NCBI GenBank assembly: GCA_013398175.1 | Contig: VZRZ01005965.1 | Location: 390,403-454,402, forward strand | DNA: 64,000 nt | Direction of reading: 5' to 3' | Origin: Climacteris rufus | Lineage: Eukaryota; Chordata; Aves; Passeriformes; Climacteridae | Shown: positions 40,152 through 54,108 of the stretch, in pieces | How positions within the stretch are numbered: position 1 is the stretch's first letter | How the letters are laid out: each line of letters opens with the position of its first letter | The notes under the pieces: generated by a model | The model's database searches: none | Told to the model about the DNA's origin: nothing | The model's input: only the letters and a program-made list of their open reading frames with translations | Program-made: the position numbers and the translations under genes

Positions 40152-43100
40152 TTGCTGCATATGTACAAGGGTGTATGAAATAAATAACATGTGACAGAAA
40201 ATAAGCTGCTTGTTTTGTTGTTTAAAATAATTGTTTGGCCCTTTTTATCATAGAAAGGCCAGAGGATTTTTTTCTTTCCATTACAGTGTTTGCAGGATTT
40301 TAAATGCCATTTGTGAGCTTCTAGTGAGCTTCCTGCTATTTATATTCTTTATTATGCCCTGTATTATTCTGTTTGCAAGTCAGATATCACTCCATTGCAC
40401 TGTGCTTTGCCTAACAAAATTAAAAATCTCTGTTTAATGTAAGTAGCCATATAAGGATATATCTCTAATACATAAGCTGTTTAAAAGTCTGCACCAAAAA
40501 AAGCAGTCTTGAAAGAGTAAATCTTTAAGTAACACTTACAAAATAACATTTAGGACAGTGTTTATCACTTTAGCTCAAACTCTAGAAATGCCTGTTCTCT
40601 ATGAACAAAAAAAGAGACTTATGGAGTGTCACACTGAATTGGGAAATAGTTATCTATCCTGTAAGACATCTATCTGTAAGACATTTCTGGACACCCTGGA
40701 ACACAATATTCACCAAGGTGTATTTAGATTGTGCATTAAAGTTTCCATATGGAAAGCCTCAGCTCTTGTGATCTCTGTGAACAGCTTGTGTTGCTCATTT
40801 CATTAGAAGCAAACAACTCTGAGGTGGCCAAGTTGTGAAAACACCGGTATTTCAATATCAGGTACAGAGGATTAGTTTCAGGTTATGGTTTTAGGCAGAA
40901 TTAAAGTGGGATCTGAATTTCGGTGTCTGATTCATGCTATCACTATTTTAATTTTAATGATTTCTTAATACGTCACTGTAGCTTAATATAATAGACTAGA
41001 TAATTAGATGACCATGTCATGTGACAGTTTCTTCTTGCACCGCACATGTTCAATCGGTTAAAATAACTGAGCTGTTGGAAGTATATTCAGTATATACTCA
41101 CATTAATCTCAGAACAGTAAAAATAAGATAAAGGAGTCCATGTGTAAATCTGTCCGGTATTTTTCATTTCCAGAATCCAAAATGTCCTGTTTTCTACATT
41201 TCTAGGGCATCTTTTATAGCATATTAATTGCACTTTTTTTCTGTCTTTAAAAATACTTCAATAATGCATTTGTTTTGTGTCAGATGTTATTTATTTTCTA
41301 TACCCTTATCAGTATGCGATAACTTACTAGCATGGCAAATTATATTAGCTGCCCTTTATAATAATTTATTTCTAAATACCTCTGTAGTAGTGATGACTAT
41401 ATGATTTCATGTTCTCCCAGTACTGCTTTAAGAGTTGCAGAAATCATACTTCTGTTAGACATTGTTGGCTGTTGAAGACACTTGTCCTGCATGACTTCAA
41501 AGGATCATTGAACTTGAAAATCAATGTACCCCTAAACCAGTACATGATAAAAATATGTATAGTCGTTGTTTTATTTTTTTCAAATTTTATGTGCAGCTTA
41601 TTCATTAATGTCTGTGAAGACTTTTTTCCTATTCAAATGTACAATGACATTTACAGGAAGCATAGATTGAATGTCCTCCTTTTATTCTTTTCCTTTTACT
41701 CTTGCTTTCTGGTACAGAACAAGTTACGGTGAAATTGACTTTCTGTCAGTTTAATAACTATTAATGTATTGGATGCAGTGAAACATCACCCTACATGATC
41801 CATCTCTAAAGGTAAAGTTGTTTTGCAGGAAAGTCAAAATTTATTTATTCTCCATTCATTCGTTCATCTTTGAAGAGGAATCATTATGTGAATATTGAGC
41901 ACATTTGTGAATTAATAGCACAAATTGTGAATTAATAACAAAAAAAAAGCAAAACGTGGGTTCTCTGTTTAAAAGTTTAAATTCATAAAGCTGCCAGCAA
42001 TATAGTGAGGAAATTTTTAAAAATTTTCTCTAGTGACTGATACTTTTAAATATTTTTTCAGCATTGAATGTTCCAATCCAATTAAATGAGTCTATGGAGA
42101 CATCTAATGATGTGCTTATTTAATTACATTCTATAACAATTATATTTAGTATCTGTAGATTTTCCCCAAAGTAAAAGGGGTCTGAAATCTAACTTGGATC
42201 AACATTACTCAGCTGGCAATACAATAATACATTCAAAACTGATGCAATTATAAATTCTCAATGTTTTGGAATCATTTCAGAAGCAAAAACTTTATTAGGT
42301 GTTTAAACTGATTGCAAGTCAAATGCGTTCCAGGTTTCAAAAGGCAAGGTTCATCATGCTTTGAACTCTCTCTAGGTCTGATATTATGTGAGTGATAGAA
42401 GAAGAGAAGGGACTATGACAGGCATTTATGACATGTTTTATAATTTAATTTTTCAAGTACCTTCATTAATCCATATCATAATTAATCCAAATTAAATTAA
42501 TCCAGAGAGGTAGAAAGAAATTGTAAGTTGGAATACAACAGCACTGTTGTCTTTGGCTGGTAGCCTTTAAACAAAATTTTCTGCAGCCTGGTATTAAAAA
42601 TGACCATTATTGTTTAAATTTCTTGTTTTGAATTGATCATAGAATATCAATGTTCCAGGCTAAATGCAAGCATATGCAAAATGGTTTGAGAAGGGTGAAA
42701 AGTCTGATTAGTCCGTGTTGAGATGAGTTGAGCTATTTGTCTTCCTTTACTGGGTTTAGGCAAAAAATTATGTTGTCTTAACATCTTTCCACAGAATACA
42801 TAGCAATATTCCTTTTTATTTTCTGCAGATTGAATGCAGTAATCCCACTTCTCTGGTTTCAAATCCAGCTCAGTTTTCAAGTGCAGCTGTTGATCATAAA
42901 ATTCTTGTTAATGGACGACTGATATTTCCCAGTGAGTGAGAAGAATATTGGAAAATATGTCGCAAGAGAAAACAAAGTTTTAAATAAAACTTGTTCTCTT
43001 GCTTTAGAATTTTGTAAGATAAAGCATCTTTTTTGTAACCTCCAGAACATTTTAGGATACCTGGTTTAGGACCGCTAAGAGCTTTCTTTAATTTCTTATA

Positions 43101-46100
43101 CTATAGAGTAGTTAGTATTTAAGACATTTCCTTAATAAGTAGTTTAAACAAGCAGGATCTTCCCACATTTTAGAGATCCATTATCACCACCACAGGAACT
43201 TCAGGGGAAAAGCCATCAGCATTTGCCTGAGAAAGAATCATTCACTCTCTATCTGGGCCTCACATCTCTGTTTTTCAGTAGTATGTGCCTACCTTGCACC
43301 AAGGTCAAACAGCTAGAAGATTGATTTCACTCCCACATGCAAACTAGAAGGGTGCAGCAGCTGCAGAGTTGCCTGTGCCTTTGGAAGTTGTTAGAATAAT
43401 ATTAACATTATCCAACACAGAGCAGTGAGCTGCCGAAATGAGTTTAGTAGAAATTGTGAGGACAGTGACGGAAGTGTTTGCAGCTCCTCTCCAGGGACCT
43501 GAGTCAGCAGATAATATATAACCCTTATTCCTTGCCTTAGTGCAAGCATTTGAGCCTTTTCAGAGGAGAGTAATATTTTATTTTCAAACAGTCTCAAAAG
43601 AGTAGGTGAGGCAAAAGGTACTGGAGATGTGACACCAAAAGTCCAAAAGCTGCTTCTTCCAACTCTCAGGAGAATGTGGTAGCCTCACTCTTTTGACCTT
43701 CCTATTCTGTCTTCATTAGTTTTAACTAGACTTGGCTCCCACAACTAAGAAACTCAGCATTTTCCAACAAGAAGTTTCCCAGGTATTCCCAGCCAGTTCA
43801 CTATTGCAATGCTTCTTGTACTGACAACTGTCTGGTTTACTTTCTGTAAGAAATAACAGTGCACTACTACCAAGAGTTTAAGTTGCAAATGTTTCATAAA
43901 ACCTTGATTTTCATGTCATATTTAGGGCTTATTAAATGTCAAGAGACATGATTTAATAACTTCTTAATACTTTTACATTTGGTGTTTCTTTTGCTTGGTT
44001 ACTGCAGTAATAAATGGTTTTACAGCAATTTAGTTAGGCAGACCTTTTTCGTAAGCTTTGCTCACTGAACTCCACAGCTTTTCAGCACATGAAAAAGATA
44101 TTGAAAAAGATTTGCTTATAATGTCTCATTTTCACTGGGTTAAACCTCGTTTCTGACTCCCTTCATGTGTACTTAGACTGCAGAAGTAGGAGAGGGAAGA
44201 CTTGTGGCAATCTTTCATTTAGCAGTGAAAAATGGGTAGTGGTTAAATTTCTTCTTGATCAATCAATTCCACCAATCTAGTTTTTAATGCTTCACACAGT
44301 ATAACCAATTGCTGTGATACTGCATTGCAAATTGTTGTGTTATTTTTCATTTCTATATATTGTATCTTATACAGCTTTTCTGCACTTTCAGGGTTTTTTC
44401 TTCAATACTTGTTCTAACTTTGAAAAATGTAAGAGCTTAACTATCTTCATTCCCTTCTTAAACTGAGAGACTATTTTAACCATTATTTTAACCTGTTAGA
44501 ACTTAGTATAGCTTTCTTTCCTCATCAGAACCCCTAATTTAGCGAGATGTGACTTTCATAACCTGTTTGCTTCTACTCGCAGATAACTTTACCTTGCCAG
44601 AAAGAGCAAAAATAAGTCTTATAATGACATCCCAGAAATTCAACCAAAATTCTCAGATTTTGGATGTTGATGAAATTAATGAAATAGAGCTTCATACTGA
44701 ACAGTTATAGCAGAACAAAGGAGAAGAACATTTCTCATTTTTTAGCTTAAAGACAGACAATTTCAAATACAAAGAGAAAAGTGCATTTATGTGAGATAAA
44801 CAGAGCATACTGAGCTAAATAATGTTTGAACAAATAAACCGGTTTAAAGAGAAACCAAAGTAAAATGCTAAAAGAAAATCTGGAGTAGTGATACATTTAT
44901 AAACAGTCTTATTTTGTTTTCTTTAAAAGGAAACATATAGAAGTTGAAGTACAGATTTGCCACAATATGTGATAAAATATTTTTGAGCATAAACTTTCAT
45001 TAAGTCTGAACTCTAAGTATTTTCAGCTTGCCATCTAAATGGCTGATAAATCTTTCCTCTCAAAGCCCTTCCTACTTTTTTTAGTGTCTGACTTTTACTT
45101 TATGTTAAATGATGAACAAGCACATTGAATGCAGAGAAAAGAATGTCCAAACTTCTTACATGGCAATTTCTTTTGCAGGAGGTGCAGTTCCTGTGTGAGT
45201 TAAAACCAAATACATATTAAATAAATCAAAGGCCTCATTTCCTCAGATAAAATTGTGATATAACGATTAATGGTACTCCAGAATTGTCATTGTAAACAAA
45301 TCAGTTTCTCTTTTCATTTGCCATTCTTTCCACATCTTTATATATATCATAGTACTTATCAATGTCCTGAACATAGCTATTAAAAATTCTCCTTGTTCTT
45401 TTATGTTTTTGAAACCCCAGAAACACATATAAATCTATAGTTCTTTGGCCTTAGAACAACGACTTTTATATGCTGAGAACATATTTATTTACAAAATGGG
45501 ATGTTAGGGATTACCGTTTCTAAGAAGAATTTCCACGTGTTCAAACGCGATCCTAGAATCCTCTTGACATTCTGCTGCCCAGCTCAGAGAACCACACCAG
45601 TATTGTTTTACTTATCCTACCAATTTCTCTCACTTCACTTTGAGTTACAATGCTTCAGTAGATGGAAATACTAAGCTTTCATTCCGATGTACTTAGTTGT
45701 ACTTTGCTCTTCATCTGAAAAGTGTTTCTCCAAGGCTAGGCTGCATAGAGTAAATTAACTTGATTACACCTGAATTAGAGTCAGAATCATTTAGACTTCT
45801 TGCTGAGAGTCAAAGCAACTCCTTCCAGGTATGAGGGAAGGTTGATATCTCATGGTATTATTTTCCTTCTCCAAACTGCTATCAGAGCTTTGAAGACCTT
45901 CTAATACAGTCAATAATTTAGCAGCTTCATTTTTTAGGGAAGAAGAAATGCTATTAAATATGAAAAAAACAAATACATAAATTGGCTTAAATACAAGCAT
46001 TCACTAAATATTTTGTGTGTAATATGGCACGTTTGCCTTAATCTCTGTAGACCTGCTTTCAGGAAGAGAGGTGAATTTTGTATATGTGGTTTTTCTAGCT

Positions 46101-46949
46101 AATTTTCCTCCTCTAGAATTTCCTTTATGTTACTGCTTAACTGTGCTGCATGCCTTAGCTTGGTTATTGAAAAGAATGTGGCAACATACTCTTTACTTGA
46201 ATACATTTTTTTCCCTCTCATAAGCATTTTATTAGGGTTGTAATGGGTAACAGCTTGAGTGCTGCAAGAAGCTTTTTCTTATATATTGACCCTTGACACG
46301 CTTGAAACCACATAGTCCTGAATCCCTCTTTAATCAGTGGAAAGGCCTTCTCATCCAGTCATTTACCAAATAATTGTACGTGATCGGCAGCCAGATTAGC
46401 CTGAAGTCAGTTCATTACCCAGATGCTGTTAAATGTTTATCCCCGATCAGAGAAATAGTTTCTCTAGAGGCTGACACTCACCTACACACACACACAGGCC
46501 CCAAGCCCCAAACCAGCCAAAACTAATTTTAAGTGCTGAAGCTAAAGTGGGAAACTGAAGTTGTGGGATGCTTTTTCTGTTTGTTCGTACAGGAGGGAAG
46601 GACTCAACCTGGTTCCCTTAAACATTGCATGACATGTAGACTGAGTAAGTAAATTTCCGTTTGGGTCCCAGCCACCAATTCGTTCTGTTTCCTTTGTAGC
46701 AGCACCCTTAAGCACCTACCAGAAGTCATCTACCTCACTGCCCCAGAAGTGGCCTGGAAAACAACTTCCAAGCACTACTTAGGAGCACAGATATAATGTG
46801 AACCTTTTCAGTCCAGGTTAGGTCCCAGCTAGTCATCAAAATGTCTGCTACAGTAATTACTGCAGATACACTGTGAGAAGAGTCCAAGTCTTGAGTTGGT
46901 AGAGTATGAATAAGCACAAAGGCTGTTTGAAATCAACAAAAGCTTTAAT
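40152..46949. other. AT-rich single-copy spacer
   Basis: No transposon end is recognised. Small tandem repeats occur at 40,653-40,684 (CTGTAAGACAT twice, period about 15) and 41,901-41,940 (a 20-bp unit containing GTGAATTAATA, twice). An acceptor-like site at 44,582 (CTTCTACTCGCAG) is followed by 41 open codons to a TAG at 44,708, with no supporting donor needed if it were a terminal exon. This may be chance. The stretch at 46,330-46,560 is repeat-free and of balanced composition, apart from a short (CA)n tract at about 46,482-46,496. Confidence 0.45.
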
Positions 46950-47203
46950 CTGTTGGAAAGAGGGTAGGGTTAGACTAGATATTAGGAAGAAATTCTTTAC
47001 TATAAGAGTGGTGAGACGCTGGAACAGGTTCTCCGAACAAATTGTGGACTCTTCATCTCTCCAATCCTGGAAGTGTGCAAGGCCAGGCTGGACAGGGTGT
47101 TGAGCAACCTGCTCTAGTGGAAAGTGCTCTTGCCCATGGCAGAGGGGTTTGGAATTACATGGTCTTTAAGGTCCCTTCCAAAGCAAGCCATGATTATATG
47201 ATA
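46950..47203 (+). mobile_element. CR1 LINE 3' fragment
   Basis: It begins within a GGTTAGACTAGATATTAGG segment and runs through GGCTGGACAGGGTGTTGAGC and AAGGTCCCTTCCAAAGCAAG to a decayed ATGATTATATGAT tail. These match the CR1 3' region in plus orientation. The frame at 46,906-47,103 carries the last residues of CR1 ORF2 (FFTIRVVRRWNRFSEQ type) and then stops. It is heavily 5'-truncated. Confidence 0.9.
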
Positions 47204-49177
47204 CTAATCTGATATATGGGAACACCAGTTTTAATAAATAATTCTCATTGTGGAGTAGCACATCTCTGCATTTGCAATTTTAGTGAAAAAACTAAGCACT
47301 GCTACTGCACCTTTGCTAAAAACAAAGAGCACTTTCAAAAAGGTCAATGTGTTTAAAGACAGATTAAATTTTGGAAGTTTGCCACATGTTATATAAACCT
47401 TTCTCTGGAGCTTGTACTATTCTATTTGTGACTTTTCAGTGCCTTTATTGTTAATTATCTTCTTTCATTTTAAAATAAGATATTTAAATTTCAGACTCTC
47501 ATAGAAGTGGTACATTCATTGAGAAGTGTTGTTCCTTTAAAAGACCTTTTCTTTTTTCTTTTTCTAAATGGAAAAATAATTTTTTTTCCACTGCTGTTAT
47601 GATTCTACACAAAACTGATACTCACACACTAAAAATAAATGTTTAATTAAAAAGAGATATAAATAAAATTATAATTATCTTTATTAATGAAATGGAGAAG
47701 TTTATTTGGGACCTGTTACATAGATTTGCTAGCCAAATTATAATTGACAAAACAGTCAGTCTTTTTCTTTTCAAAAGTGTAAGTCCTTTAGATATTAAAA
47801 TATTATTTGGTAATCACTTCTGGGGACCCTTCTGTGGTTTGTTTCTCATGTTGTATGGGTCTTGGGTTTGTGGAAATTGTTGCTTATTTCACTAACTCTC
47901 TTGGCTTGGCTTTATTTAAATTGGAATTCTTTTTGAACGCTGCCCCACGGTAAGTGATTTGATTTACAATCAAGTCTCAATAGCTGGACAGAGAGATCTG
48001 CAGACTCAGAGTGTGAGTGTGTGTAAGTGCAATGTAAGGACACGTGGTTTACAAGGCCAGTTTGTGAACAGACTGCTCAATATAAAGAACCATAAGTAAT
48101 AAATCAAGCAGCCATATACACAAACTAAGTACCAGGACATAACAGAGACACTGGAAAAGTCCAGAGCTGCCTGATAGGCCTTTGAAGGAGTCAACCAAAG
48201 CCTTGAGGAGGTCCAACCACAACTTTTTAAATGGGGGAAGAGTGAATAAAAGGAATCTCATGGAAAAAGTCTAACTTGTCCTGGGATACATTAAGGGATA
48301 TTTTAAATTGAACAAAATTTTACTAGGGAATGCTTATGGGAAAGATCAAAGGCCAAGTAAAGGAGAGGTCAAGGTAGACCAAGGACAACGAATGTGGGAG
48401 GAGATGGGATAAAGGTATCTATGTGCATGTAAACAAACTGCTGTTTGATACTCTTTTCTGGTCAAGACCTGGGCCTGATCATCACAATCTGTCTTATTGA
48501 ACTCTATTTCTGACTTTTCTCCCGTGTGTGAGAATAAAAAATTTCAAGCCAGAGTAGATGTTAAGTAGGCTAAGGAGTCTGTTGTGTTAACATAACTTTA
48601 GCAAATAAGCAGTGGAGCACAAAATATGACCATCATAAATCATTATCTCTTCAAAATGATTTTGATAATTATTTATTGGAAGGAAGAGTCTCAAAATAGT
48701 TTGTAATGTTGGGCAGTGATCAAAATTATTTTTGTATGTGTGTCTTCATTCTCTACTTCACTGAAGTCCCATTTACACCATTTCAATATCTGTAAGAGAG
48801 TCAGACCTCACATGTCTAGAACTGTTTTACAAGACCATGAATTCCTTTCCTGCTCCTTCTGATTCCCTTCTTTTTATAATATCAAAGTCCATGTAAGATG
48901 TTGGTTGTGAGAAATGTAAAGCGAAGTTTCAATCTTGTATTAAGTTCAACCTATTGCATGTAGCCAGGAAAATGGAGGACCCAGGAGTGTCATCATAGCC
49001 CTCATAGTACAGAGCAGGATGCACAAGGGACAGCAGTGAGAGGTATTCATGAAGTGGTGGCTCACTTGGACTTAGCCTCTGAATTTGCATTTGCAAGTCT
49101 CTGAAACTCACGCCTATGTTCAGATAGCTATGTTCTCTTTTATAATTTCTGTCTCCTCTCTTTTTTTCATTGAAAAG
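47204..49177. other. AT-rich spacer with an unidentified richer segment
   Basis: No known repeat is identified with confidence. The segment at about 47,990-48,560 has a different texture (short GT-rich start, AATAAA near 48,534) and could be an ancient LTR, but I find no TG...CA ends with matching flanking repeats. The minus-strand frames at 48,006-48,261 have no recognisable domain. Confidence 0.4.
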
Positions 49178-49306
49178 GCAGCCTTATGGTCCTTATGCTG
49201 CCAAAATGTTGTGTAGCAACTATTTGAATCAGGCAGTTTTTCAAGAGTGGGTACCTGAGTTTTGTCTCAGCCTAAATCAGGATGAAGTTGGCAACTTCTG
49301 CTACAG
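49178..49306 (+). CDS. Weak candidate internal exon (unidentified)
   Basis: The 129-nt segment is preceded by a long pyrimidine-rich tract (49,147-49,169) ending GAAAAG and followed by ACAG then GTTAGG, an acceptable but not strong donor. One frame is open throughout: one leading base, 42 codons, two trailing bases. The frame continues past the donor, so the open frame itself gives little support. I recognise no protein family. Its trailing phase would fit the candidate exon at 57,390, a one-in-three coincidence. Chance is the likelier explanation. Confidence 0.1.
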
Positions 49307-49591
49307 GTTAGGGTGTAGTGGGTGGGAGCTACCTCTTTGTTTCCTGTTGAAGCCTCTTGCATACAGGAAGTTCAGATTCACAAACTCCAGGAGAAACTGT
49401 CATGAGGCGAGATGTTGCTGCTGCTGGTAATTAGGACTCCTATCTGTGCCCAACAAGACCTAATGTTTTCAGCACTATTTCTTTGCGCATTTTATATAAT
49501 TTGAATGTTAAAGAAGAGATTATTCTCTAAAACTCTAAAATAATTCAGAGCCACTAGTTTAGGACCATGATCCCAGTTTGACATTTTTGGA

Positions 49592-49633
49592 TAATCATAC
49601 AATCATAGAATGTTAATTGGGAAAAAAAAAAAA
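49592..49633 (-). mobile_element. Tiny CR1 3' tail remnant
   Basis: ATACAATCATAGAATG followed by TTAATTGGGA and a run of A matches only the last 30 or so bases of a CR1 in minus orientation. It is too short for a subfamily call and could be coincidence. Confidence 0.4.
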
Positions 49634-50562
49634 GTGTAGTGCAAAGACAGAACAATTTAGACATTGCAATAATATCAGCTCTGTCTGACTGAATGATGAT
49701 AATTTATCTCATTAATATCCAGTACACTGCAGCATAATACTAGGCTAAAGAATGCATCTTAAATTGAAGTCCAGAAAGGATAAATATATGTGATGTATTA
49801 TCAAGCACAGCAAGAGAAAGTTAGCAAGGTAAAAATAGTAATTGCTTCTATGTAAAGAGACAGGCAATAAGTAACTTTTTCAAGCTTTGCAATTAGAGAA
49901 GCTTGCAAAATTACAATCCTTGCTTCATTTCTACAGCTTGTCCTAACAGTCAAAATAAAATTCCTCCATGAAGAAAGTATTGCTCTGAACAATTCTCTTT
50001 TCTCTGTCATTCTTTTTTATGGTGGTAACCTTACGGTCTTTTGACTTACACATCAAAGACTATTTAAAAACTTTTAGGCTGAAAAGAACCCATCACTTGC
50101 ACATTTTGGTTTTTAAAATAGTAATTTTGAATTGAATTGAAAATACTTAATTTGAGATTGTGAAACTGTACAGGTAAAAAAATAATCTATGTCCTTTTAC
50201 TATGGAAGTACCTGATGAACATCACTGACTGGATGTAGCCACAAAGATGATGGAAAGTTTTGTAGCAATCCCTTGCTTATAATCCTAAAGATGACAAGGA
50301 AAAGAAGAGTGGAAGACTTCTGGTCTATTTGTGACCTTCCATCTTCATCTTTGGTGCTGCAGCACAACCCCTGGTTCTTTAGTCTCCCTGTTATAGGCAC
50401 CACCATTAGAAACAACACCAAAACTCTGCTCAAGTCTAGGCAGTCTTTCTGCACATTGCATTTGTCAGCTAATAACAGTCATTTCATTGTCTGACAGTAC
50501 TTAATGCATTTTACTACTCTGTTCCTAAGAGTCCTGCTAAGCTCTTTTACACAGAATGTGAA

Positions 50563-50632
50563 ATCATAGAATCCAGGAATCATTAAAGTTGTAAAAGACC
50601 TCCAAGATTATCAAGTCCAACCACTGAAATGC
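50563..50632 (-). mobile_element. Short CR1 LINE 3' fragment
   Basis: The plus strand reads ATCATAGAATCC, then AAAAGACCTCCAAGATTATC and AAGTCCAACCACTGAAATGC, the reverse complement of the extreme CR1 3' end. Similarity fades after about 50,632. The copy is old and very short. Confidence 0.75.
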
Positions 50633-51711
50633 CTGTTTTCTTAAGACTAATTATAAGACTAAGTACAACTCAGTGTTTGGGAGAGTGCAGCTTACTGGTC
50701 CCAATATTCTCTTTCTGAAACTGGAAAACAGGACCTCTGCCAAGTCCCTGAAGAATCCTTCCCCAACTGAGCTTCCTTCCTGCCAGCAAGTACGTTGCAT
50801 CTGCCAAAGCCAGTCCAAAGCCTTTTTTCAGGGTTATTGAGGGTGGGTTTGGGGGATTTTTAGTAACAGGAATTGATCAAACCATACAATTCTCTGCAGT
50901 CAGACATTTTAGCCATTATTTGGTGTAACATAAAGTGTTGACACACATGGATTACTGGTCACTGCCTGTGGAAGGAGAATAAATAGACTTTGTAACCTGC
51001 TCTACTCAGACTCATCAAAAATGGCATTGTTCTCAGGTCTGTAGGGCTACTCGAAGGACTGGGAAAAGGATCACTGAGATGATAACAATGCACAACTAGA
51101 TGCAGGTGAATCATTTCTGCTAGTTTCATACAAAGATGTGATGACACTAGTCATTGCTCAAGGGAGTGGGACAATGACAAGAAAAAAAAGCAGGTTCCAA
51201 AAGTGATTTTTTTGTCTACTATTCTTTTGCAAATTTGTTAAAGTTAGTTCTGGGAGCTTTTGTTGTGATTTAGTAAAACATTCACTGTGTGCCACATTGC
51301 CCTTATTGCACCTGGAGGAAAGATTGCAAAGTTGTGCGTTGTCTTTCAGTGGAATGAGCAAGCTTCTGACAATGATGAGGATTTAACAAAGTGCTGAGAT
51401 CATGCATCTTTTACCAAATAATAGGATGTATCACTGTTCGTTTTGACTATAGAGGAAAATGAGAATGAGATAACAACAGCAATGTCTAGGAGGATGAACA
51501 CATATCAAGTGTTTGTTACAGTTACTTATTCCTAGACAGGCATCTTCTTTCAAATGAAAAGTATATTATGTGCAATTTAGTTATCCACTAGAAATAATTG
51601 TGAGATTTTTGGGGGTTTTCATAAAAGGACTATATAGTCAGTAATTTGAAATCTATAAATCTAATTTCTGAAGCAGGGCAATACTTTGGTACAAGAACTT
51701 CAGTGTGAGGT

Positions 51712-51729
51712 TTTATTTATTTATTTATT
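51712..51729. repeat. (TTTA)n microsatellite
   Basis: Four to five TTTA units about 30 bp from the 3' tail of the next CR1 fragment. A short simple repeat close to a LINE tail is common, but here it is separated by unique sequence. Confidence 0.8.
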
Positions 51730-51757
51730 CATTGTGTATGTTCTGACATAATACTTA

Positions 51758-52510
51758 AATCATAGACTCATAGAACATGCTGAGTTGGAAGGAACCCATA
51801 AGGATCATTGAGATCCACTCCTGGCCCTGTGCACGACCCCCCAAGAGTCACACCATGTGCCTGAGAATATTGTCCAAATACTTGTTGAACTCTGCCAGGC
51901 TTGGTGGTGTGATGATTTCCCTGGGAAGCCTATTCCATTGCCCAACCAACCTCTGGATGAAAAACTTTTTCCGGATATCCAACCTAAACCTCCTCTGACT
52001 CAGCTTCATTTCCTCAAGTCCTGTCGCTGGTCATGAGAGTGAAAAGATTTGTACCTGGCCCTCTGCCTCCCCTTATGATCATGTTGAAGACCACAACGGG
52101 GTCTCCCCTCAGTCTCCTCCAGGCTAAACTGACCAAGTGACCTCAGCTGCTCCTCATACAGCTTCCACTCCAGATGCTTCACCATTGTCGTTCTCCTCTT
52201 CTGGGTGTTCTCTTACAGCTTAATGTCTTTTTTATATTGTGGTGCCAAAACTACACACAATATGCAAGGTGAGGCAGCCCCAGTGCAGAGCAGAATGGGA
52301 CAATACCCTCCCTCCCTGGATGGAGATGCCATGCGTGCTGCGGCCCAGGACATGGTTGGCCCTTCTGGCTGCCAGGGCACTGCTGGCTCATGTTCAACTT
52401 GTCACTGACCAGAACCTACAGGTCCCTTTCCACAGAGCTGCTCTCCAGGCTCTTGTTTCCTGGACTATACACACAACCAAGGTTGTCCTGTCCCAAGTGC
52501 AGAACCAAAG
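51758..52510 (-). mobile_element. CR1 LINE 3' fragment, about 0.75 kb
   Basis: It begins on the plus strand with CATAGACTCATAGAACATGC and GAGTTGGAAGGAACCC, the CR1 tail in reverse. It continues with CCCAAGAGTCACACCATG, a GGTCTCCCCTCAGTCTCC block near 52,100 and CCAGTGCAGAGCAGAATGGG. It shares the GAGTCACACCATGTGCCTGA-type sequence with the fragment at 60,433-60,716, so both belong to one subfamily (CR1-J/Y-like, not confirmed). ORF2 remnants are broken, and the 5' part is missing. Confidence 0.93.
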
Positions 52511-54108
52511 GGATTAAATAGGAAGTGACAAAATGCTTGAAAAAATGTTCAAAATATTTTTAGTTCTGAACTGAAATAGTAAAGTAGAATTCAAAGTAAC
52601 ACTAGATTGCTAGTACAAAGGGAAGTCATCTTTCTATAGCAAACCAGAAAATTAACAGAATATTTCTACATTGATTGCTACAGAATAGATTGACATATGA
52701 CATTAAGGTCAAATAGTAAATTTGAACATATGCCTAAATAAAACATACAAGTAAAGAGCTTATTGACAAATCATGGAGTTATTTTTCTGTATTTGAACAG
52801 TCTTTGAATATTCAGGTGTAAAATTATTCATTCTTATTTCAGTTCTGATCAATCTTGCATACAGTATGTTATCATATAGAAAGAGCATATGTCATAAATG
52901 AGGTAAATTTCTCAGTTAAAAAACACCTGGGATCTTCCTGTAATATTTATTTTAAGGAGACTAAAATAAATGGTTCTCTTGGGTAGATTACATAACTGTA
53001 TTTTCACAGATGAATTCAAGTGTGTGGTCAAGTAGTAGGTACAGTTAAGAATTTCACATATGAAAATCAGCAGATGCATGATAATCTGCTCATCTGTTTG
53101 CAATAGACAAAATATTATTTGTTTGCTGAATTTCTCAAATTTGATTAGAAGATCTTTTGGACTGTTGTGGTTTAGGAGAAGTAGACTCCTTGGGTGATCC
53201 AAGAGGCCAGTAATGGGAGGACAGGTTGCCAATATCTATAGGGTTCTTCATTAAGTCCAGCCCACGTCAGCAGTGGTTAAGTATGTAAATTTATGTAAAA
53301 GCAAAATGTACTTTAAACTTCATTTCTAGAACTGTAGTATAAGACATGTTTCTTTAGGTGTTCTTAAACAATGAATGAGTAGTCTGCCCTTTTGTTCACA
53401 GATGACTGAGAGTCATGACCCATCTAACCTTTCCTCTGTGTCTGACAGCAACCACCCTCTTGACCCATATGAAGTACTACTGTGCTATGGAGCAAGGAGT
53501 GTGGCTTGCTAAGAGGAAATCTGTAGAGAAAAACACTTGTTTTCCAGGACCAGTACTATAAATATTTGCAGGTTTTTAATGAAGTCTGGCTCCAGTCTAA
53601 TTCTACTATTATTATTATTATTAAAACATTATTGTTGTTGGGTGATTAGCTGCTGGAGCGCACTAGGTGCACTCCTAGAGTACTTCTTCCAATTCATTTT
53701 CATCCTGACTTGAAGTCAAGTAAAAAAGGTTTGAAAAAACCCCAAAGCTAATAGTAATCTATCCTTCAGGTATCTACAGTGTCATCTCACCCTTCATCTC
53801 ACAGTGAAAGAGTGAGAAGAAAAAACTACAGGCTAACAGAGATATACTAGATCTCAGAACTTTTCTTCTGACCCTTAACTGAAAGGGGTAGGAAGACTGT
53901 CCAATTTCTGACAAAATCTAATTGTAAAAGTGGACAGACCTGAATGAAAGGAAGACTTACAAATGCATTTTGTGATATAGACAGTATGTTTTCTAGACAC
54001 ACAGAAATCTTGATGGACTGAAGTGGGGCTCAGTGTAACAAGGTCAGCTGGGTAGAGAGAAAGAAATATAAACGGCATTTTTTCCACTGTTAGCCTAGCC
54101 TGATTTGT
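52511..54108. other. AT-rich spacer
   Basis: No repeat family or exon is recognised. A short (TTA)n microsatellite sits at about 53,605-53,623. The minus-strand frame at 52,912-53,232 (106 codons) has no recognisable motif. Confidence 0.5.

Noticed and set aside
47990..48560. Possible ancient LTR with AATAAA near 48,534
   Set aside because: No TG...CA ends with matching flanking repeats and no match to the other LTRs.
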